Positions 20,846 to 32,756 of a DNA stretch of 64,000 nt are shown here, one piece after another. Below the pieces are notes generated by a model, which was given only the letters and a program-made list of their open reading frames with translations, was not told the DNA's origin and did not search any database. The translations under genes were made by a program, and so were the position numbers. The stretch covers positions 186,001 to 250,000 of the forward strand of contig JAHWDD010000001.1 of assembly GCA_023897205.1 (NCBI GenBank), read 5' to 3'. The stretch comes from Exophiala sp. HKRS030. Taxonomy: Eukaryota; Ascomycota; Eurotiomycetes; Chaetothyriales; Herpotrichiellaceae. Every line of letters starts with the position of its first letter. Within the stretch, counting starts at the first letter, position 1.

Positions 20846-23800
20846 CTACGAATCCCACATGACCTCGCCCAGAGCGAGTAAGATTTCCTGCTGACCTTTT
20901 CTGGCCTTGATGCTTTCTTCTCGGTCCTCCCCCCTGAGTTTGGCACTACAACACAGTTCCACCAACGTCCGCAATTCATCATACGTGTACCCGACATCCC
21001 TCTTTTGCGCCTTGCAATCTCGAACGTACTGCAACACGGCGTCAGGCCCTTGCAGGAAGAGGTTGAAATATTGAGATGACCAAGTCAATAGGCCCGAAGT
21101 ATCATCGTCGTCGTTGTCGTCTTCGGCTTCGGCTGGCACCCCGGTCGAGATACCTAGACCCGCGGCAACGCTGCTCTTGTCGGCGTCGACGACACCTGCA
21201 GATCGACCGCCGACTGCAGCAGCATCCCTCGTTGCGTGAGTGTTCGAGGCAGTACTGGCCAGGACGGCTCTGAGGTTCTGCTGGATGACCATGGCGTCGA
21301 TGCGCACTCTCTCCGCGCCGTTGGTGTTCATGACGCCAATCGAGTCGGCGGCGATCACGATGTAGCGGTCCACGAGCCGGGCGAGACCGGTCAGGATGAA
21401 ACCCCTCTCGCGAGACCCCAGGTAAGTCGCGATGTTTGAGTCAAAGGCAATCAAGTCATTGTTCAACTCGAGAATCAACGGAGACGCCGAAGTCGGCGGC
21501 GCAGCCAGCACGTACGGATACAGACCCGAACCGAGCGGCGGGAGGGTCGTCGAGTCGCGGTTCAAAGGTTCGCCGGGCGATGTCGTGGAGCCATTGTTGG
21601 TCGCATCGGCCTCGGGGCCAGGCCCGCGGAGCGTGCGCGAGAGCTGGTGTATGATGCCGCAGCGGATGTCGATGTGCAGAGTCAGCAGACTGGACTGGGC
21701 GAGAGCGCGGAACGAAGACACGGTACCGTCGAACGCGACAGCTGTTTCCGAGCCCAGTGGTAGGAGGACGGGCGCCGTGGCTCCAGGGTGATTCGGTGAC
21801 TTGCCGCCGAGGGACCGGAGGCCCGTGATCAGAGTCCACCGTCGAGCAGCTTTGGCCTGCGAGCCCGTTCGCGTGTGACCGGGGTGGCCGCTTTCGACGT
21901 GGCGGATCTGCGTTAGGGCGGCAGAGAGCCACTGCATCGAGTTGTACAAGAGGGAGAGCTGGTGGACGGACTTTGGATCGGAGATGATGTCGTAGGATGA
22001 CAGGGGGTGTTGTTTCGTCGCAGACAGCAAGGCCTGGACTTCTTTCGCGACGAGGGCGGCTCGGGAAGTCGCGCCGCCGGAATAATCGTGCGCGAGCAAT
22101 TCGAGCGCGGCATCGCGGACCTCTCCTGACTCGGCAAAGGCGGCGGCCGCTTTGAGTGCCAAAGTGTTGACGTTCTGGTTCGCGGAGGACGGCACGACCC
22201 TGCTCACCAGAGCCTTGTAGTACCCGAAGCATTTGTCGTAGTACGTGACGAGTTGGTCGATGATGAGCTGCGTGAACATTTGATCCTGGGGAATCGAGCC
22301 GAGCATGCCTGAGAACGCACGGATCAGACCCATGAACGAGACGGTGCCTTTGAACACCGGGTGGGTGGAATGCTTCGACCATTGCGAGTCTTCCGAAAAG
22401 GCTTCCAGATCGATCATGCACTGGGTGCAGAGCTCGGTGACTGCCTCTTCGAGTTGCGGGTGGAACACGTTGATGAGGAAGTCGTCCAGGAAGGACGTGA
22501 GGGTGCTCATGGGGATGTGGGCGGTCGTGGGGACGACGTCCTTGAGACGTTGGAGGAAGGTCAACGACGGCGGGAGCAAGATGGTCATGTTGAAGACGCC
22601 GGGCTCGATCAACAATTTGTGCCCTGCGGCCGAAACATCCTGGCCACTTCGTTCGGAGGTCAAGTCCAGCCCGTTCCCGGCGCGAGACTTACTGACCAGA
22701 CCTGGCACGGAGCTCTTGAGGATCTCGTCCAGCTCGTCCTCTTCGGCCTTCATGGATTCGGACTTGAGGTCCATCTCGGACAGCTTGAACATCTTCTTGC
22801 TCTTGTCCCGTGTCGGGCGGGCGAAGATGTCCGTGCTCGTCGTCGTGTTGAGGCCGGAGCGTAGCGTCATGCCGCCGTCGGTGGCGAGGTAGTCGTGCAA
22901 GAGGGAGCGCATTTCCATCTGGTACAGCTTCCACAGCTCCTTGAAGCCGCTGGTATACTTGTCCGGTTTGGTCAATTTCTCTCGCGAGGCGATCCCGGTT
23001 ATGATCTCGTGAAGCACGCGATGGCTCTCAGCGATGGCCTCGAACTTCGAGTACAGCGTCCAGAGGAAATCGGAGAGGACCTGAGCTCGGGCGTCGTGGA
23101 CCTGCAGGGCCATGACTTTGCGGCCGTCCTTGTTGACGTGTCCTCTGAGATGGGTCGGGTATTTGGCGTCAATGTCGTGGTTGGTCTTTTCCACCACCTT
23201 GTACAGCTCCATTGGCATCCTCTGCTCTATCCGCGACACGGCTTCCCCGAGCTGGCCGAGTTTGTGCAGAGACTCTAGAATCATGTGGATGTAGTAGAAA
23301 GTGTCGGCCTCGGGGTTCTTTGACGCGTCTTCGATCATGGGCGTGGTGATATCGGCGCTGTTCAGGTAGTGGATGAATGGTCGATCCCAGACGTTGACGC
23401 TGCCCATCAGGTTGTCCTTGGACTCTCTATCTTCGCCATTGGCCTTCTTCCCCTTCCATCTGTCTTTGCAGTAGGGACTCCGTAAATACAGGTGGTCATG
23501 CAGTTCTTCGACCAAGATGTCTAGTAGGGTGCTTTCCTGGTTGATAAAGTAACTCCGTAGGTCCGTGATTGCTCCGATGCCATCGAGTTCGCTCTTGGTG
23601 ATGGCTTTGAGACTGTCCATCAGCAGGTCGACGGCTCCGAGAAATTTCTTTTCACTAATCTTCTCCTCGAGTTTGCCCGGGACGGTCTTGAGGGATTCGA
23701 TATTGCTCAGGATAACTAGCATGTGGTCCAGGTCCCCGGACTGTTCGGCCAACCCTCGCAACTCAGGCCTCGTGGTCAACATGCCGCCCTTGACGCTCAT

Positions 23801-24745
23801 CAGACCTCCCTTGAGATGTCTCACTCGACTCTGGCTTTCCCGGATGGCGGATTGGATCTTGTGGTACGTACCGACGGCACTGTTGAAGTCGGCGTAGTGC
23901 TCGTTCACCACCGACTTGAGGCACTTCTGCAAATCAACGTGCGTGCTGGAGAAATCATCCTCCTTGTCCTTGAGGCCCAACGAGCTTGGATCCATGAGCT
24001 TCAGGGCAATCTTGACGGGGACGCATTCGTCGCCTTCCATGTCCTTCCAACTTGACTGAATGTGTCGCAGGATCTCGTCCATGCTCTTCTGTGGCCTCCG
24101 CGGCGAATACTGTCTGTTCGCATTCTCGGGAAGGGGGTAGGTCTGGTTACTGTAGCCATTCGTCTGGCTGCTCGGCGCGTTCAGGCTAGTCATGGAGGGT
24201 TTCTTAGGCATCGTAGTAGGTGGCATCGTCGGAGGTGGAGGCATGGGAGACCGGCCCTCTCGGTTGTCGCGAAACCTCGGGTCATGATTGACTCTGTCCC
24301 TATCTCGAGTCGGCGGCCTCTGCGGTCTCTGCTCGTACGCCTGAGGCTCTCTTTCCCGGGCATAACCATTGTCGTTTCTTGGAGGAGGCTCTTCTGCATA
24401 TCTTGGGCGCGGTAATCCTCCATAACCACCACCACCACCTACTCCTCCTCCCGCTGATCCTCCATAGCCCCCGCCACCACTTCCACCTCCTGGAGCTACT
24501 CTGCCCGGTAATCCCTGCGCAGGAGAGTCTCGCTCCCCGCGCTGTTCATAGGGGTTGGATCTGCGTCGCCGCTCTTGCGATCCGAAACTGTTGACGGAGG
24601 CGGAGGAAGAGTTGTTCTGTCGATTCAAGTACGGGTCCGCATAGCGACCAGAGGAGATAGAATGGGACACATTGGTCGGAGCGTATGGGTTGGTGCCATT
24701 AGTTGGGCCTCCGTAACCGTTGAGCGCGTAGGGATTATTGCTCAT
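20846..24745 (-). CDS. SEC8: Exocyst complex component Sec8
   Basis: A single exon of 1299 aa. Sec8 is a subunit of the octameric exocyst that tethers secretory vesicles to the plasma membrane, at hyphal tips in filamentous fungi. The first ~220 residues are disordered: Asn/Tyr-rich, then a Gly-rich run near residues 86-108, then Arg/Pro-rich. The Sec8 N-terminal domain starts near residue 222 (SMDEILRHIQSSWKDM) and continues through HYADFNSAVGTYHKIQ and RVRHLKGGL, the CATCHR coiled-coil core. A region near residues 1210-1230 is acidic (DDNDDDD). The length fits fungal Sec8 (about 1000-1300 aa). Local GC is high, and this produces long shadow ORFs in other frames. Confidence 0.93.
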   Translation of the reverse strand: MSNNPYALNGYGGPTNGTNPYAPTNVSHSISSGRYADPYLNRQNNSSSASVNSFGSQERRRRSNPYEQRGERDSPAQGLPGRVAPGGGSGGGGYGGSAGGGVGGGGGYGGLPRPRYAEEPPPRNDNGYAREREPQAYEQRPQRPPTRDRDRVNHDPRFRDNREGRSPMPPPPTMPPTTMPKKPSMTSLNAPSSQTNGYSNQTYPLPENANRQYSPRRPQKSMDEILRHIQSSWKDMEGDECVPVKIALKLMDPSSLGLKDKEDDFSSTHVDLQKCLKSVVNEHYADFNSAVGTYHKIQSAIRESQSRVRHLKGGLMSVKGGMLTTRPELRGLAEQSGDLDHMLVILSNIESLKTVPGKLEEKISEKKFLGAVDLLMDSLKAITKSELDGIGAITDLRSYFINQESTLLDILVEELHDHLYLRSPYCKDRWKGKKANGEDRESKDNLMGSVNVWDRPFIHYLNSADITTPMIEDASKNPEADTFYYIHMILESLHKLGQLGEAVSRIEQRMPMELYKVVEKTNHDIDAKYPTHLRGHVNKDGRKVMALQVHDARAQVLSDFLWTLYSKFEAIAESHRVLHEIITGIASREKLTKPDKYTSGFKELWKLYQMEMRSLLHDYLATDGGMTLRSGLNTTTSTDIFARPTRDKSKKMFKLSEMDLKSESMKAEEDELDEILKSSVPGLVSKSRAGNGLDLTSERSGQDVSAAGHKLLIEPGVFNMTILLPPSLTFLQRLKDVVPTTAHIPMSTLTSFLDDFLINVFHPQLEEAVTELCTQCMIDLEAFSEDSQWSKHSTHPVFKGTVSFMGLIRAFSGMLGSIPQDQMFTQLIIDQLVTYYDKCFGYYKALVSRVVPSSANQNVNTLALKAAAAFAESGEVRDAALELLAHDYSGGATSRAALVAKEVQALLSATKQHPLSSYDIISDPKSVHQLSLLYNSMQWLSAALTQIRHVESGHPGHTRTGSQAKAARRWTLITGLRSLGGKSPNHPGATAPVLLPLGSETAVAFDGTVSSFRALAQSSLLTLHIDIRCGIIHQLSRTLRGPGPEADATNNGSTTSPGEPLNRDSTTLPPLGSGLYPYVLAAPPTSASPLILELNNDLIAFDSNIATYLGSRERGFILTGLARLVDRYIVIAADSIGVMNTNGAERVRIDAMVIQQNLRAVLASTASNTHATRDAAAVGGRSAGVVDADKSSVAAGLGISTGVPAEAEDDNDDDDTSGLLTWSSQYFNLFLQGPDAVLQYVRDCKAQKRDVGYTYDELRTLVELCCSAKLRGEDREESIKARKGQQEILLALGEVMWDS

Positions 24746-25252
24746 TTTCTATACCTCTGTTAGACAAACAAAACACAAGTACGGTTGGCTACGCATGGCG
24801 TATCGACCATTCGCAAAAAAAAAAAAGAATTCGAGCGCTGAGGATAAATGTGGTTGAAGCATGGAGTAAAAGGACGTTTCTAAGGAGAATGAATCTTGTG
24901 TTTTGGGGTGCGTGCAGACGATGTTTGGAGATGATGTGCTGATGATTCTGTGGAGTCGCCAACATCAGCATTCAACTAAGAAGATAAAGATGGTCTATTC
25001 TGTACAACCACCTCTTGTCTTTGAACACCTTTAGGTACATAGGAATTGTAACTATATACCCGAGACCGCACTCCTGAAATTATATTATTGATTTACTGGA
25101 ACGATTCGTGCTCATTCTTCTCAATGTGACCACGGTTATAACCTGGTTACATTATTAGAGCGTACTCTCGAGACAGCTTCAACTTTCTTCCGTTGTTGCT
25201 CATAACACCAATAATACCATCGCTCAGCAACTTCTAGCATCCTTGGGGTATG
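24746..25252. other. SEC8 upstream region
   Basis: 507 bp between the SEC8 start and the stop of the small minus-strand ORF. An A-run lies at about 24815-24826. No other feature was seen. Confidence 0.5.
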
Positions 25253-25507
25253 CTATTTCTTGCCGGTGGTCCCAAGACACATGAATGCGAGAATGCGCTT
25301 CAGTGTGTTGTTCTTCTCGGACGCTGAATTCTCCTCGTCGAGAGGCAGACCTTGCGACGCCCTTGCTTCACGTTCCTCTTGTTTTTTCTTCTCTTGGCTA
25401 GCAAGAACACTGCGTTTGAGGGCTTCGTACTGGGCGGCTTCGCCCTCAGCTATTCGGTCTTTGGCGACTACACCGTTATTGACCGTTAAAGCGAGTGGCA
25501 TTCCCAT
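25253..25507 (-). CDS. Small hypothetical protein, 84 aa
   Basis: A single short ORF whose start codon has a strong context (AAACCATGG). The protein is a charged helix-former: a Lys/Glu/Gln-rich middle (KRSVLASQEKKKQEEREARA) between a small N-terminal stretch and a C-terminal segment LKRILAFMCLG that could be a short hydrophobic helix. I do not recognise a family. It lies in the same orientation as SEC8 and the karyopherin, with about 500 bp free on each side. It could be a real small gene or chance; transcript data would decide. Confidence 0.45.
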   Translation of the reverse strand: MGMPLALTVNNGVVAKDRIAEGEAAQYEALKRSVLASQEKKKQEEREARASQGLPLDEENSASEKNNTLKRILAFMCLGTTGKK

Positions 25508-26011
25508 GGTTTGCGCCGGAGATGTCTTTGTTTTGTGTGATCAAAATCGAGTCTTGCTGTGTGAACCCTGCCCTATTGTTGGCTTGATATCCGTTGGAAA
25601 ACTTTTTAGTACCTGGATGACCATCTCAAAGCCAGCTCGAGGATCTTCGGCCTCGATGGATTGTTATTATTATTATTATACGACGATCTGAACTCCGTAA
25701 AGACACAATGCCATCTGACGAGCCGATTACCCGACCCTACAAAAGTACACAGCCTCAATAACGAAAGATCAGCTGAACAGAGCAGCCGAGCCACCCCCCA
25801 CGGGGCAAGGATTCTGGCATATCATCTCAAGCCACCAAGATCTTCATACAAGTAGGGGGGGTCTTATTGTTATCTATGTTTTGGCGGAGTTTGATCATCT
25901 CATTTTTTTTTATAATTGGGTCGATGATCTTTGGGAAGAAACAGAGCACTCGAGCCTATCCAAGCGTGTCCTCCCAATGGATTACACAGCGTCACAAGCT
26001 GGCATGAGCCA
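25508..26011. other. Intergenic region
   Basis: It holds a short TTA/TTAT microsatellite near 25661-25679. Otherwise nothing is seen. Confidence 0.5.
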
Positions 26012-29000
26012 CTAGGCGATGTACCCAAACCCGCTCCCTTTGCATGATATCCAGAACTCTTTGACAACGTCGTTCGTCTTTCTTCCTCCCCTAAGTCCTT
26101 CGACTTGGGCTACAAATCTGTTTCGTTGTTCGATGGTTGTGGTCTGGAGTGCCTTCTCACTCATCACACCAGCTTCTTGCTTGACCGCTTCCCGGAGCAC
26201 CAATTTACTCAACATAGGCTGCCTCTGAATAAACTTCTTGAGCGCGTCGGTCAGGCTTTCGATTTCCGAACGAGCGCATTCTCCACCGAGCAGACGAACA
26301 ATCATCGAAAGAATGCTTGACCCGAAAGTCTGCAACAAATCACTAATTGTTTGGCATGCTGCTGTATCGAGTGGTCCGCCTCGACCGGAACAGTCGACCA
26401 ATGTCGCAAAGAAGGAAGAGGCAGACCGACGCGGGAGAGTGTCTGATTCGGCCATCACCAGCAAAGCCAGCTCAATCGCGACCGTTCCTGTCTGGAGCGA
26501 GTCTGGGCTCGCGAACCATGTTGAGCCAAACTTCAATAGTGTGCGAGCAAGGAAGTCGAGAGATGCCGAACTGAAGGGTGTACTGGGGAGTGGCTCGTTA
26601 TACTGATTAGCGTAAACACGTCGATGTGTGGAGAGTAGTAACTCCTGATTTGTCGCAACTTGGTGCAAGACCCCTCGAACACAGCTTTGAATATTTCTAG
26701 ACTCCGCTGAAGCTAGAAAGCTCGAGGCACATGCCATCGACATGTCGATACTCGGGTTCGAGATGGTGATCCAAGGCACAACGATATCCAGCGCCACCAG
26801 ATCAGGAAACTTAAATGGCGATGGATTTTGCTCCGTGAACCCAGATCTGATGAAATCACAGCATGCTTCTATGAAGGAAACGTCGGCTTGATTGGGTGCC
26901 TTGTGTATTATAGCCTTGAAGGTGTCGAGCACGTTCAGTTGCAGATCCGCTCCGGGCCCAGTGTGCCAGAACGCCGCTTGTTCGTCTGCTGAAGGCTCAA
27001 GATCAATAGGGACGTCGTGCGGCGAACGAAGACCTTTTCCAATCGACGCAAGAGTCTGCACTGCATCAATGCAGAGCCTCAGAAGCTCGTCCTCATCTTC
27101 TGTAGCACCGGTTAGCACTTCGTTGAGACTCCGAATGGATGACAACAGCCTCCTCAAAGGTTCAATTTTATGCTCTTCGCTTGGCAGTGCCTGGACAATG
27201 GCGGCAACTGCAGCGTATAAACGGTGCTCTTCGGTAGCACCAAGGTCATCAGCAGCCATCAGGGATGCCATGAACTGTGGAAGGGCCTGCATTAAGGCCC
27301 TTCTGTGGGAATCACAGAGGCTGTAAATCGCCTTTGAGGCAGCCGACGCTGATGCTTGTAGATGAAGTGATGAAAAGAGAAAGTTAAGCACCAAAGTCAT
27401 GCTTTCGGAGTGTCGTTGTAAGTATACGACGCTGTCAGCAATGAATCTGATGCAAGTCTGCCGGGCTCTATCTGGAACAGTACTTCCGGCAGTCAATACA
27501 TAACCCCAAGGATGGCTGCCCAAAACTGTTGTGATGAGCTCGTCATAGACTTCTGGTTCCGAGGCCATGGTATCAGAATATGCCGTGAGACAAAACATCG
27601 CAGCCTCGAATGTGCTCCAGTCGGGCGTCGTTCCTTGGGAGATGATGGTTTTCACGATTCCCTGAACAACTCCTGTCCCAAGCACTGTGAAAGCTGACTG
27701 AAAAAAGTCATGGACATCGTAACGGAAGTCTTGGAATTTGGCTCTATCATCAGCATCCCAGTCTGACGTGCCATTTGACATCTGGTCTTCAGGGATCTTG
27801 ACTTTTATAAGACATGCATCACATGCATCCGCGGCCACCTCGTAAATGAAGTCCTCGACTTGGTCTTGTTCCCAGTCTGTGGAGCCTTCCACGATATCAG
27901 TCACCTTTTCAAGTGCAATCTGGCAGACGGGATCTTCGATCACAGCAATACCATCGCATCGTAGTAATCTTCGAAGAGTTTGAATGATCTCATGGTAGCG
28001 ACGAGAATCAAGATAGACTCGTGTGCTGGTATCCACCTGACTCATGATAGATTCGAGAAGATCCACGTAGAGGATCCCATTGGGGCTAAAGTCGCCACGG
28101 ACTAAACCATCGACAATGATCTTCGCCGCATGTGAGTCTGCTATGCTTGCGGGGTAGTTCTGTGCAGATTCTCTAAGAAGTCCTGGAGATACCTGCTGGA
28201 GCGATAAGAGCAATTGAAGGACATCTCCTACCGCAAAGTCTCTATCGAAGAGGTTCATCGTGACTGCGATACATCCTTTAGCGATTGTCTCAATTTTGTC
28301 GACGACTTCTTTAGCCATGTGTAAACGTCCATGTTTTATTGAACCAGTCCAGAATGGCATCGCTTGAAGGATAGCATGGAACATGTCTTCAGGAGCCAAA
28401 GAAAGCATCAAGGAGCCATCTGGCTTGTGCTCAGCTTTGATCACGCGATGCAATGAGAATTCGAGGAGCTGCCAGGTATCGAGACAGTTGGCAGCCAAGC
28501 GATCAGCAATGCTGCTTTCGATGGCTGCGCTCGAAGTGTTACTGGTGAGGTCCTCGGCCATGATCCGGACAAGCATGAGGATACCTCGCAGCTGAACATC
28601 CGAGCATGTCGTCGTAGCTTCAAGCAATTGTTGCATATCTGGTAGAGCTGTTTCCGGAACATATTGTCCGCTCATAAGACACGCGAGGACGTGTCGTATA
28701 GGCATTTGCCATCCTGAGTCTGGTTTCGCGAAGAAAGTGACAAGCGTAGAGCATAGTTTCTGGAGGACAAAGTTTGAGTCCGGTAGTGTCACCAATCGTG
28801 AATAGTGGTTGACCAACGTTCCAAGCAACTGCTCCCTCATCTGATCATTCTTGCCAATCCCATCATTGTCCCTGTCAATAGATTAAAAACTAGTCATGTG
28901 AGGGTGTCTGATCATCATACCAATCGGCGTTGATCTTGATGGTCAGAGTCAGAGCACCGTAAAACCTTAGAAGGGCTTCATCATGCTGTAGAAGGTCGAG

Positions 29001-29120
29001 ACCACCTTGCCAGGCGGACCGATCACGTTGTAGTCTTTGGATCTGTCGCTGAATATCATGAATACGCTCCGGAGCGGCCTGATTGCCGGGGTCGTTGAGT
29101 TCTAGGACTAGCCTCTCCAT
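26012..29120 (-). CDS. Karyopherin-beta, Kap122/importin-13-like
   Basis: Two exons, 29120-28921 and 28871-26012 (49-bp intron), give 1019 aa. It is likely an importin-beta-type nuclear transport receptor. Near residues 50-70 the sequence FYGALTLTIKINADWD resembles the importin-beta N-terminal (Ran-binding) repeat, which continues across the splice site into REQLLGTLVNHY. The rest is a long alpha-helical HEAT-repeat-like protein of the expected length, with segments such as GWQMPIRHVLACLMSG. Similarity to the Pdr6/Kap122 and importin-13 branch is my judgement from these patterns, not a search. Cargo unknown. The start ATG (MERLVLELNDPGN) is followed by a predicted coiled helix. Confidence 0.75.
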
Positions 29121-29718
29121 GATTGAAAGAAAGTGATGGACCTTGAGACATGACGCTCTAGTCACCTGTTCTGGAACATAACCCTGCTCACTTAAACAGG
29201 TATCTGGTGAAAAGTGACTTGGAAGTTGACATGGAGGAGAAGATGATCCAAAGTGCGAGCCTCTGTAGCACACGGCGAGTCTGAATGGAAGCCCGCTGAA
29301 TGTTCTTGACGCACGATCTATCCTCTTGTGAATTCAGTTGGCAACTTCCATTTTCAGTGAAGTCTGATATAACAGTACGTCCCGCTGCTTTATGACGCCA
29401 GCAGCCAGCTTGTTGAGTTGGTCAAGTTGGGCGATAGTACAAGCCGAGCAAGGGAGGATAGCATTGATATCTGCTAGTGACGATATATTTACATGCGACT
29501 TATATGTTCAGCGCCTGTTTTTTGATTTATGAGGAGTTGTCGAGAAGGATGTAAAGCCTTGTTAAAAGCGGCATGGATGCTCCAGACCGAGCAAAATGGA
29601 TAGACACTTCGTACTCCGTCTAGTACATTTGGGTGCATTAAATACAGCCAATAAGGAATATTGGCACACGTCCTCATAGAGTGATCATTCACCGTTTCCC
29701 TATCGCAGTATCACTTCG
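29121..29718. other. Divergent intergenic region karyopherin / aminopeptidase P
   Basis: A 598-bp shared upstream region. A near-copy of the dispersed element (TACTCCGTC) lies near 29612. No gene is supported. Confidence 0.55.
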
Positions 29719-31746
29719 ATGCGTTGGTCATTACTTCGTTTGCCTGCTTTACTTCGCCGCTCGTCGAGCCGAGTTCAACCTCCATCACCCTTGCAGTCCG
29801 TACGCTCCTTCTCATTCTCCAGTTCCCTACGAAGCGTCGACATGGAAACAGTAGACACCACCAAGCGGTTGGCACATCTGCGCGACCTGATGCGCCAGCA
29901 CAAAGTCGACGTTTATATCGTTCCTTCGGAAGACAGCCATCAATCAGAATACATAGCCCCGTGCGACGCAAGAAGGGAATATATTTGTGGCTTCACAGGG
30001 TCGGCGGGCACTGCTGTGATCACACTAGACAAAGCTGCTCTAGCTACAGACGGGCGATATTTTAATCAGGCTTCCAAACAGCTTGATACCAACTGGTCAT
30101 TACTGAAGCAAGGCCTGGAAGATGTTCCTACTTGGCAGGAATGGTACGATTTGATCCTCGAACATTGATGAGCACGAACTGAGTTTGAAAATAGGACCAT
30201 AGAGCAGGCCTCAGGCGGAAAGACAGTAGGAGTTGATCCAACGGTCATTACTGCAGTAGACGCTCGAAAATTGAGTGAAGAGCTCAAGAAGAAGTCACAC
30301 GCAAGCCTGGTAGGGGTATCAGACAACCTGATCGATAAGCTCTGGAACGACAGACCAGCCAGGCCGACCGGGAAGGTCATTGTACTCGACGAAAAGTACG
30401 CAGGCAAATCGTTCAAGGAGAAGTTGGAGGATCTACGGAAGGAGCTCAAGAAGAAAAAGGCTGCTGGCATGGTCGTGTCGATGCTGGACGAAGTGGCATG
30501 GCTGTTCAACCTTCGTGGAAGTGACATTCCTTATAATCCTGTCTTCTTTTCTTACGCCGCCGTCACCCACGATTCCGCGACTTTGTATGTTGATTCGAGT
30601 AAGTTGGGGTCAGAAGTCAAGGAGTATCTGGTCGGATCTGTCGAGATTAAGCCGTACAACGCTCTCTTTGACGATCTCGCAAGCCTGTCTGAAGCAGCAT
30701 CCAGTGCTGTGCAGCAAGATGGAGACGCCCAAGCCCACGACCCCAAGCTGTTGTTATCTAATAGGTCATCCTGGGCCCTGTATTTGGGGTTGGGCGGCGA
30801 AGAAAAGGTCGAAGAAGGTCGTAGTCCTCTCTCCGATGCCAAAGCCGTCAAGAATGAGACTGAGCTGGAAGGGATGCGGCAATGCCACATTCGAGACGGA
30901 GCGGCGCTTATCGAATATTTCGCGTGGCTGGAACACGAGCTGCTCGGCGGTGCATGGGTCGATGAAGTTCAGGGTGCAGATAAACTTCTAGAGATTCGAT
31001 CAAAGGGCGAGCGTTTTATGGGACTGTCTTTCGACACCATCTCTTCGACGGGCCCCAATGCTGCCGTTATTCACTACAGCCCCGAGCGCGGCAACTGCTC
31101 TGTCATTGACCCCCAACAAATCTATCTGTGTGACTCAGGCGCTCAGTATCTTGACGGAACCACTGACACCACCCGGACATTACATTTCGGCGCACCTACC
31201 GAGATGGAAGTCAAGTCGTACACCCTCGTATTGAAGGGTCTCATATCTCTTGATAGGGCTGTTTTCCCGAAAGGGACGACCGGTTTTGGGATTGATGCGC
31301 TTGCTCGGCAACACCTGTGGCGCGAAGGATTAGATTACAGACACGGTACCGGACATGGTGTGGGATCCTTCCTCAATGTCCACGAAGGACCTATCGGCAT
31401 CGGTACCCGCGCCGCTTATTCGGAGGTGTCGATAAGTATTGGCAACGTTATTTCCGACGAGCCAGGATATTATGAAGATGGCAAGTTTGGAATTCGGATA
31501 GAAAACATGATCATGGCGCGAGAGGCCAAGACGAATCACAAGTTTGGGGATAAACCCTGGATCGGATTCGAGCACGTTACGATGGTCCCAATGTGCAGGA
31601 AATTGATCGACCCAACGATGCTGGACCCAGAGGAACGAGATTGGCTCAATGATTATCATAAGGAAGTGTGGGAGAAGACGAGTGGCTTCTTCAAAGATGA
31701 CGACCGGACGACACGTTGGCTAAAGAGGGAGACGGCGTCGATATGA
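29719..31746 (+). CDS. Xaa-Pro aminopeptidase (aminopeptidase P)
   Basis: Two exons, 29719-30143 and 30195-31746 (51-bp intron), give 658 aa. A metallopeptidase of family M24B that removes the N-terminal residue when proline is in position 2. The creatinase-like N-terminal domains are followed by the pita-bread catalytic domain. Dinuclear metal ligands are visible as the Asp pair in [15 protein letters not shown], His in HGTGHGVG, Glu in DEPGYYED and Glu in IRIENM. The first 41 residues are rich in Arg, Ser and Leu without acidic residues, like a mitochondrial presequence. An internal ATG at 29842 ([10 protein letters not shown]) would give the usual cytosolic form of about 617 aa. It converges on the gene at 31917. 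Confidence 0.94.
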
Positions 31747-31916
31747 TAAGCGGACCATAGACGGGCTGCGAGCTGGAAATCTGTCAAGTCACGCATTGAT
31801 AACAGGGAATTGCTCAAAGTCGTGGCGAGATATCTTTAAACTTCTAGACGGCATGACAGATTATACTTGCATCGTCTAGAGCTCTCGAGCAAGGGTCTAG
31901 TTTCGATCCGCTTGAA

Positions 31917-32756
31917 TCATTTTACCCGTGAACATCGGTAAAGAACGCATAAGGTCTCGTACGAAGTAATTCCTATAGTAGGAGACGAGAGAATAGTAGC
32001 ATGGAAAGGCCGACTCTTGTTGTTGTTGCTCTTGCAAGTGCATGCTCCTGAACATCGAGAACTCAAGTCTAGATCTTGCGGGCCAGCATCGTCTTCTTGA
32101 TCCATGAGGTTCCGACATACATCGAGATGATCCGAGACGGATCCGAGAACGTCAGGGAACGTCTGCTGTTGAGGTTCGTCTTGTGTTTCATGGCCCGGGA
32201 GAAAATCGGCCTTGGGTCCCAAGAAAAGGACCAGTCTGGGATTCTTTGACCGCTCGCAGGCGGCAAGGTCGAGATACTTCTTCGCTAAGTTTGGATCTCG
32301 AGGGTATACGAATATCCACACGTCAAACTCTGACGCCTCATCGTAGAGAGACGACGTCGAGGGTACGGTACATCGTAGTTCGTGTGGGAGGTACTTGTTC
32401 GCCGTGGTGGAAGATGCGACTTCGAGGCCAAGGAGGTCCAGGTCGAATGAGTGGCGGTTTCTGGCGCTTGACGTGATGAGAGTAGCTTCGAAGAGACCTG
32501 TACCGGAACCTATCGATAGACATCTTACGCGGTCCTTGGTTGATTCTCGAGGATTCGCTGGTTGGGAATATGCGTGGAAGATATGGAGGATGGTGTCCAG
32601 TAGCGCCGTGGACAGTCCAAGGCAGCAGTCCGGATGTTGGACGGGTGTGCTGCTGAGGGTGGGTAAGGGAAGAGGAAGGTCATCTCTTTTGTCGCTGGAC
32701 TGTAGAGTGTCGGAAGAAGAAAAGGAAACCATTTCATTCGATACGTCTTGTTTCAT
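31917..32756 (-). CDS. Methyltransferase-like hypothetical protein, 279 aa
   Basis: A single exon. After a polar N-terminus, the segment RVRCLSIGSGTGLFEATLI near residues 77-96 resembles motif I (GxGxG) of class I SAM-dependent methyltransferases, followed by a plausible beta-strand with an acidic end (LDLLGLEV) and a later strand FDVWIFVYPRD. The C-terminal third carries an Asp-rich stretch and several cysteines (CSGACTCK). The fold assignment is an inference; no substrate can be proposed. The start at 32756 is the first ATG; a second in-frame ATG follows 8 codons later. Confidence 0.65.
   Translation of the reverse strand: MKQDVSNEMVSFSSSDTLQSSDKRDDLPLPLPTLSSTPVQHPDCCLGLSTALLDTILHIFHAYSQPANPRESTKDRVRCLSIGSGTGLFEATLITSSARNRHSFDLDLLGLEVASSTTANKYLPHELRCTVPSTSSLYDEASEFDVWIFVYPRDPNLAKKYLDLAACERSKNPRLVLFLGPKADFLPGHETQDEPQQQTFPDVLGSVSDHLDVCRNLMDQEDDAGPQDLDLSSRCSGACTCKSNNNKSRPFHATILSSPTIGITSYETLCVLYRCSRVK

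Noticed and set aside
21456..22892. Long alternative-frame ORFs (321 aa minus, 195 aa plus) inside SEC8
   Set aside because: SEC8 is the evident coding frame; the others are shadows caused by local high GC and codon bias.
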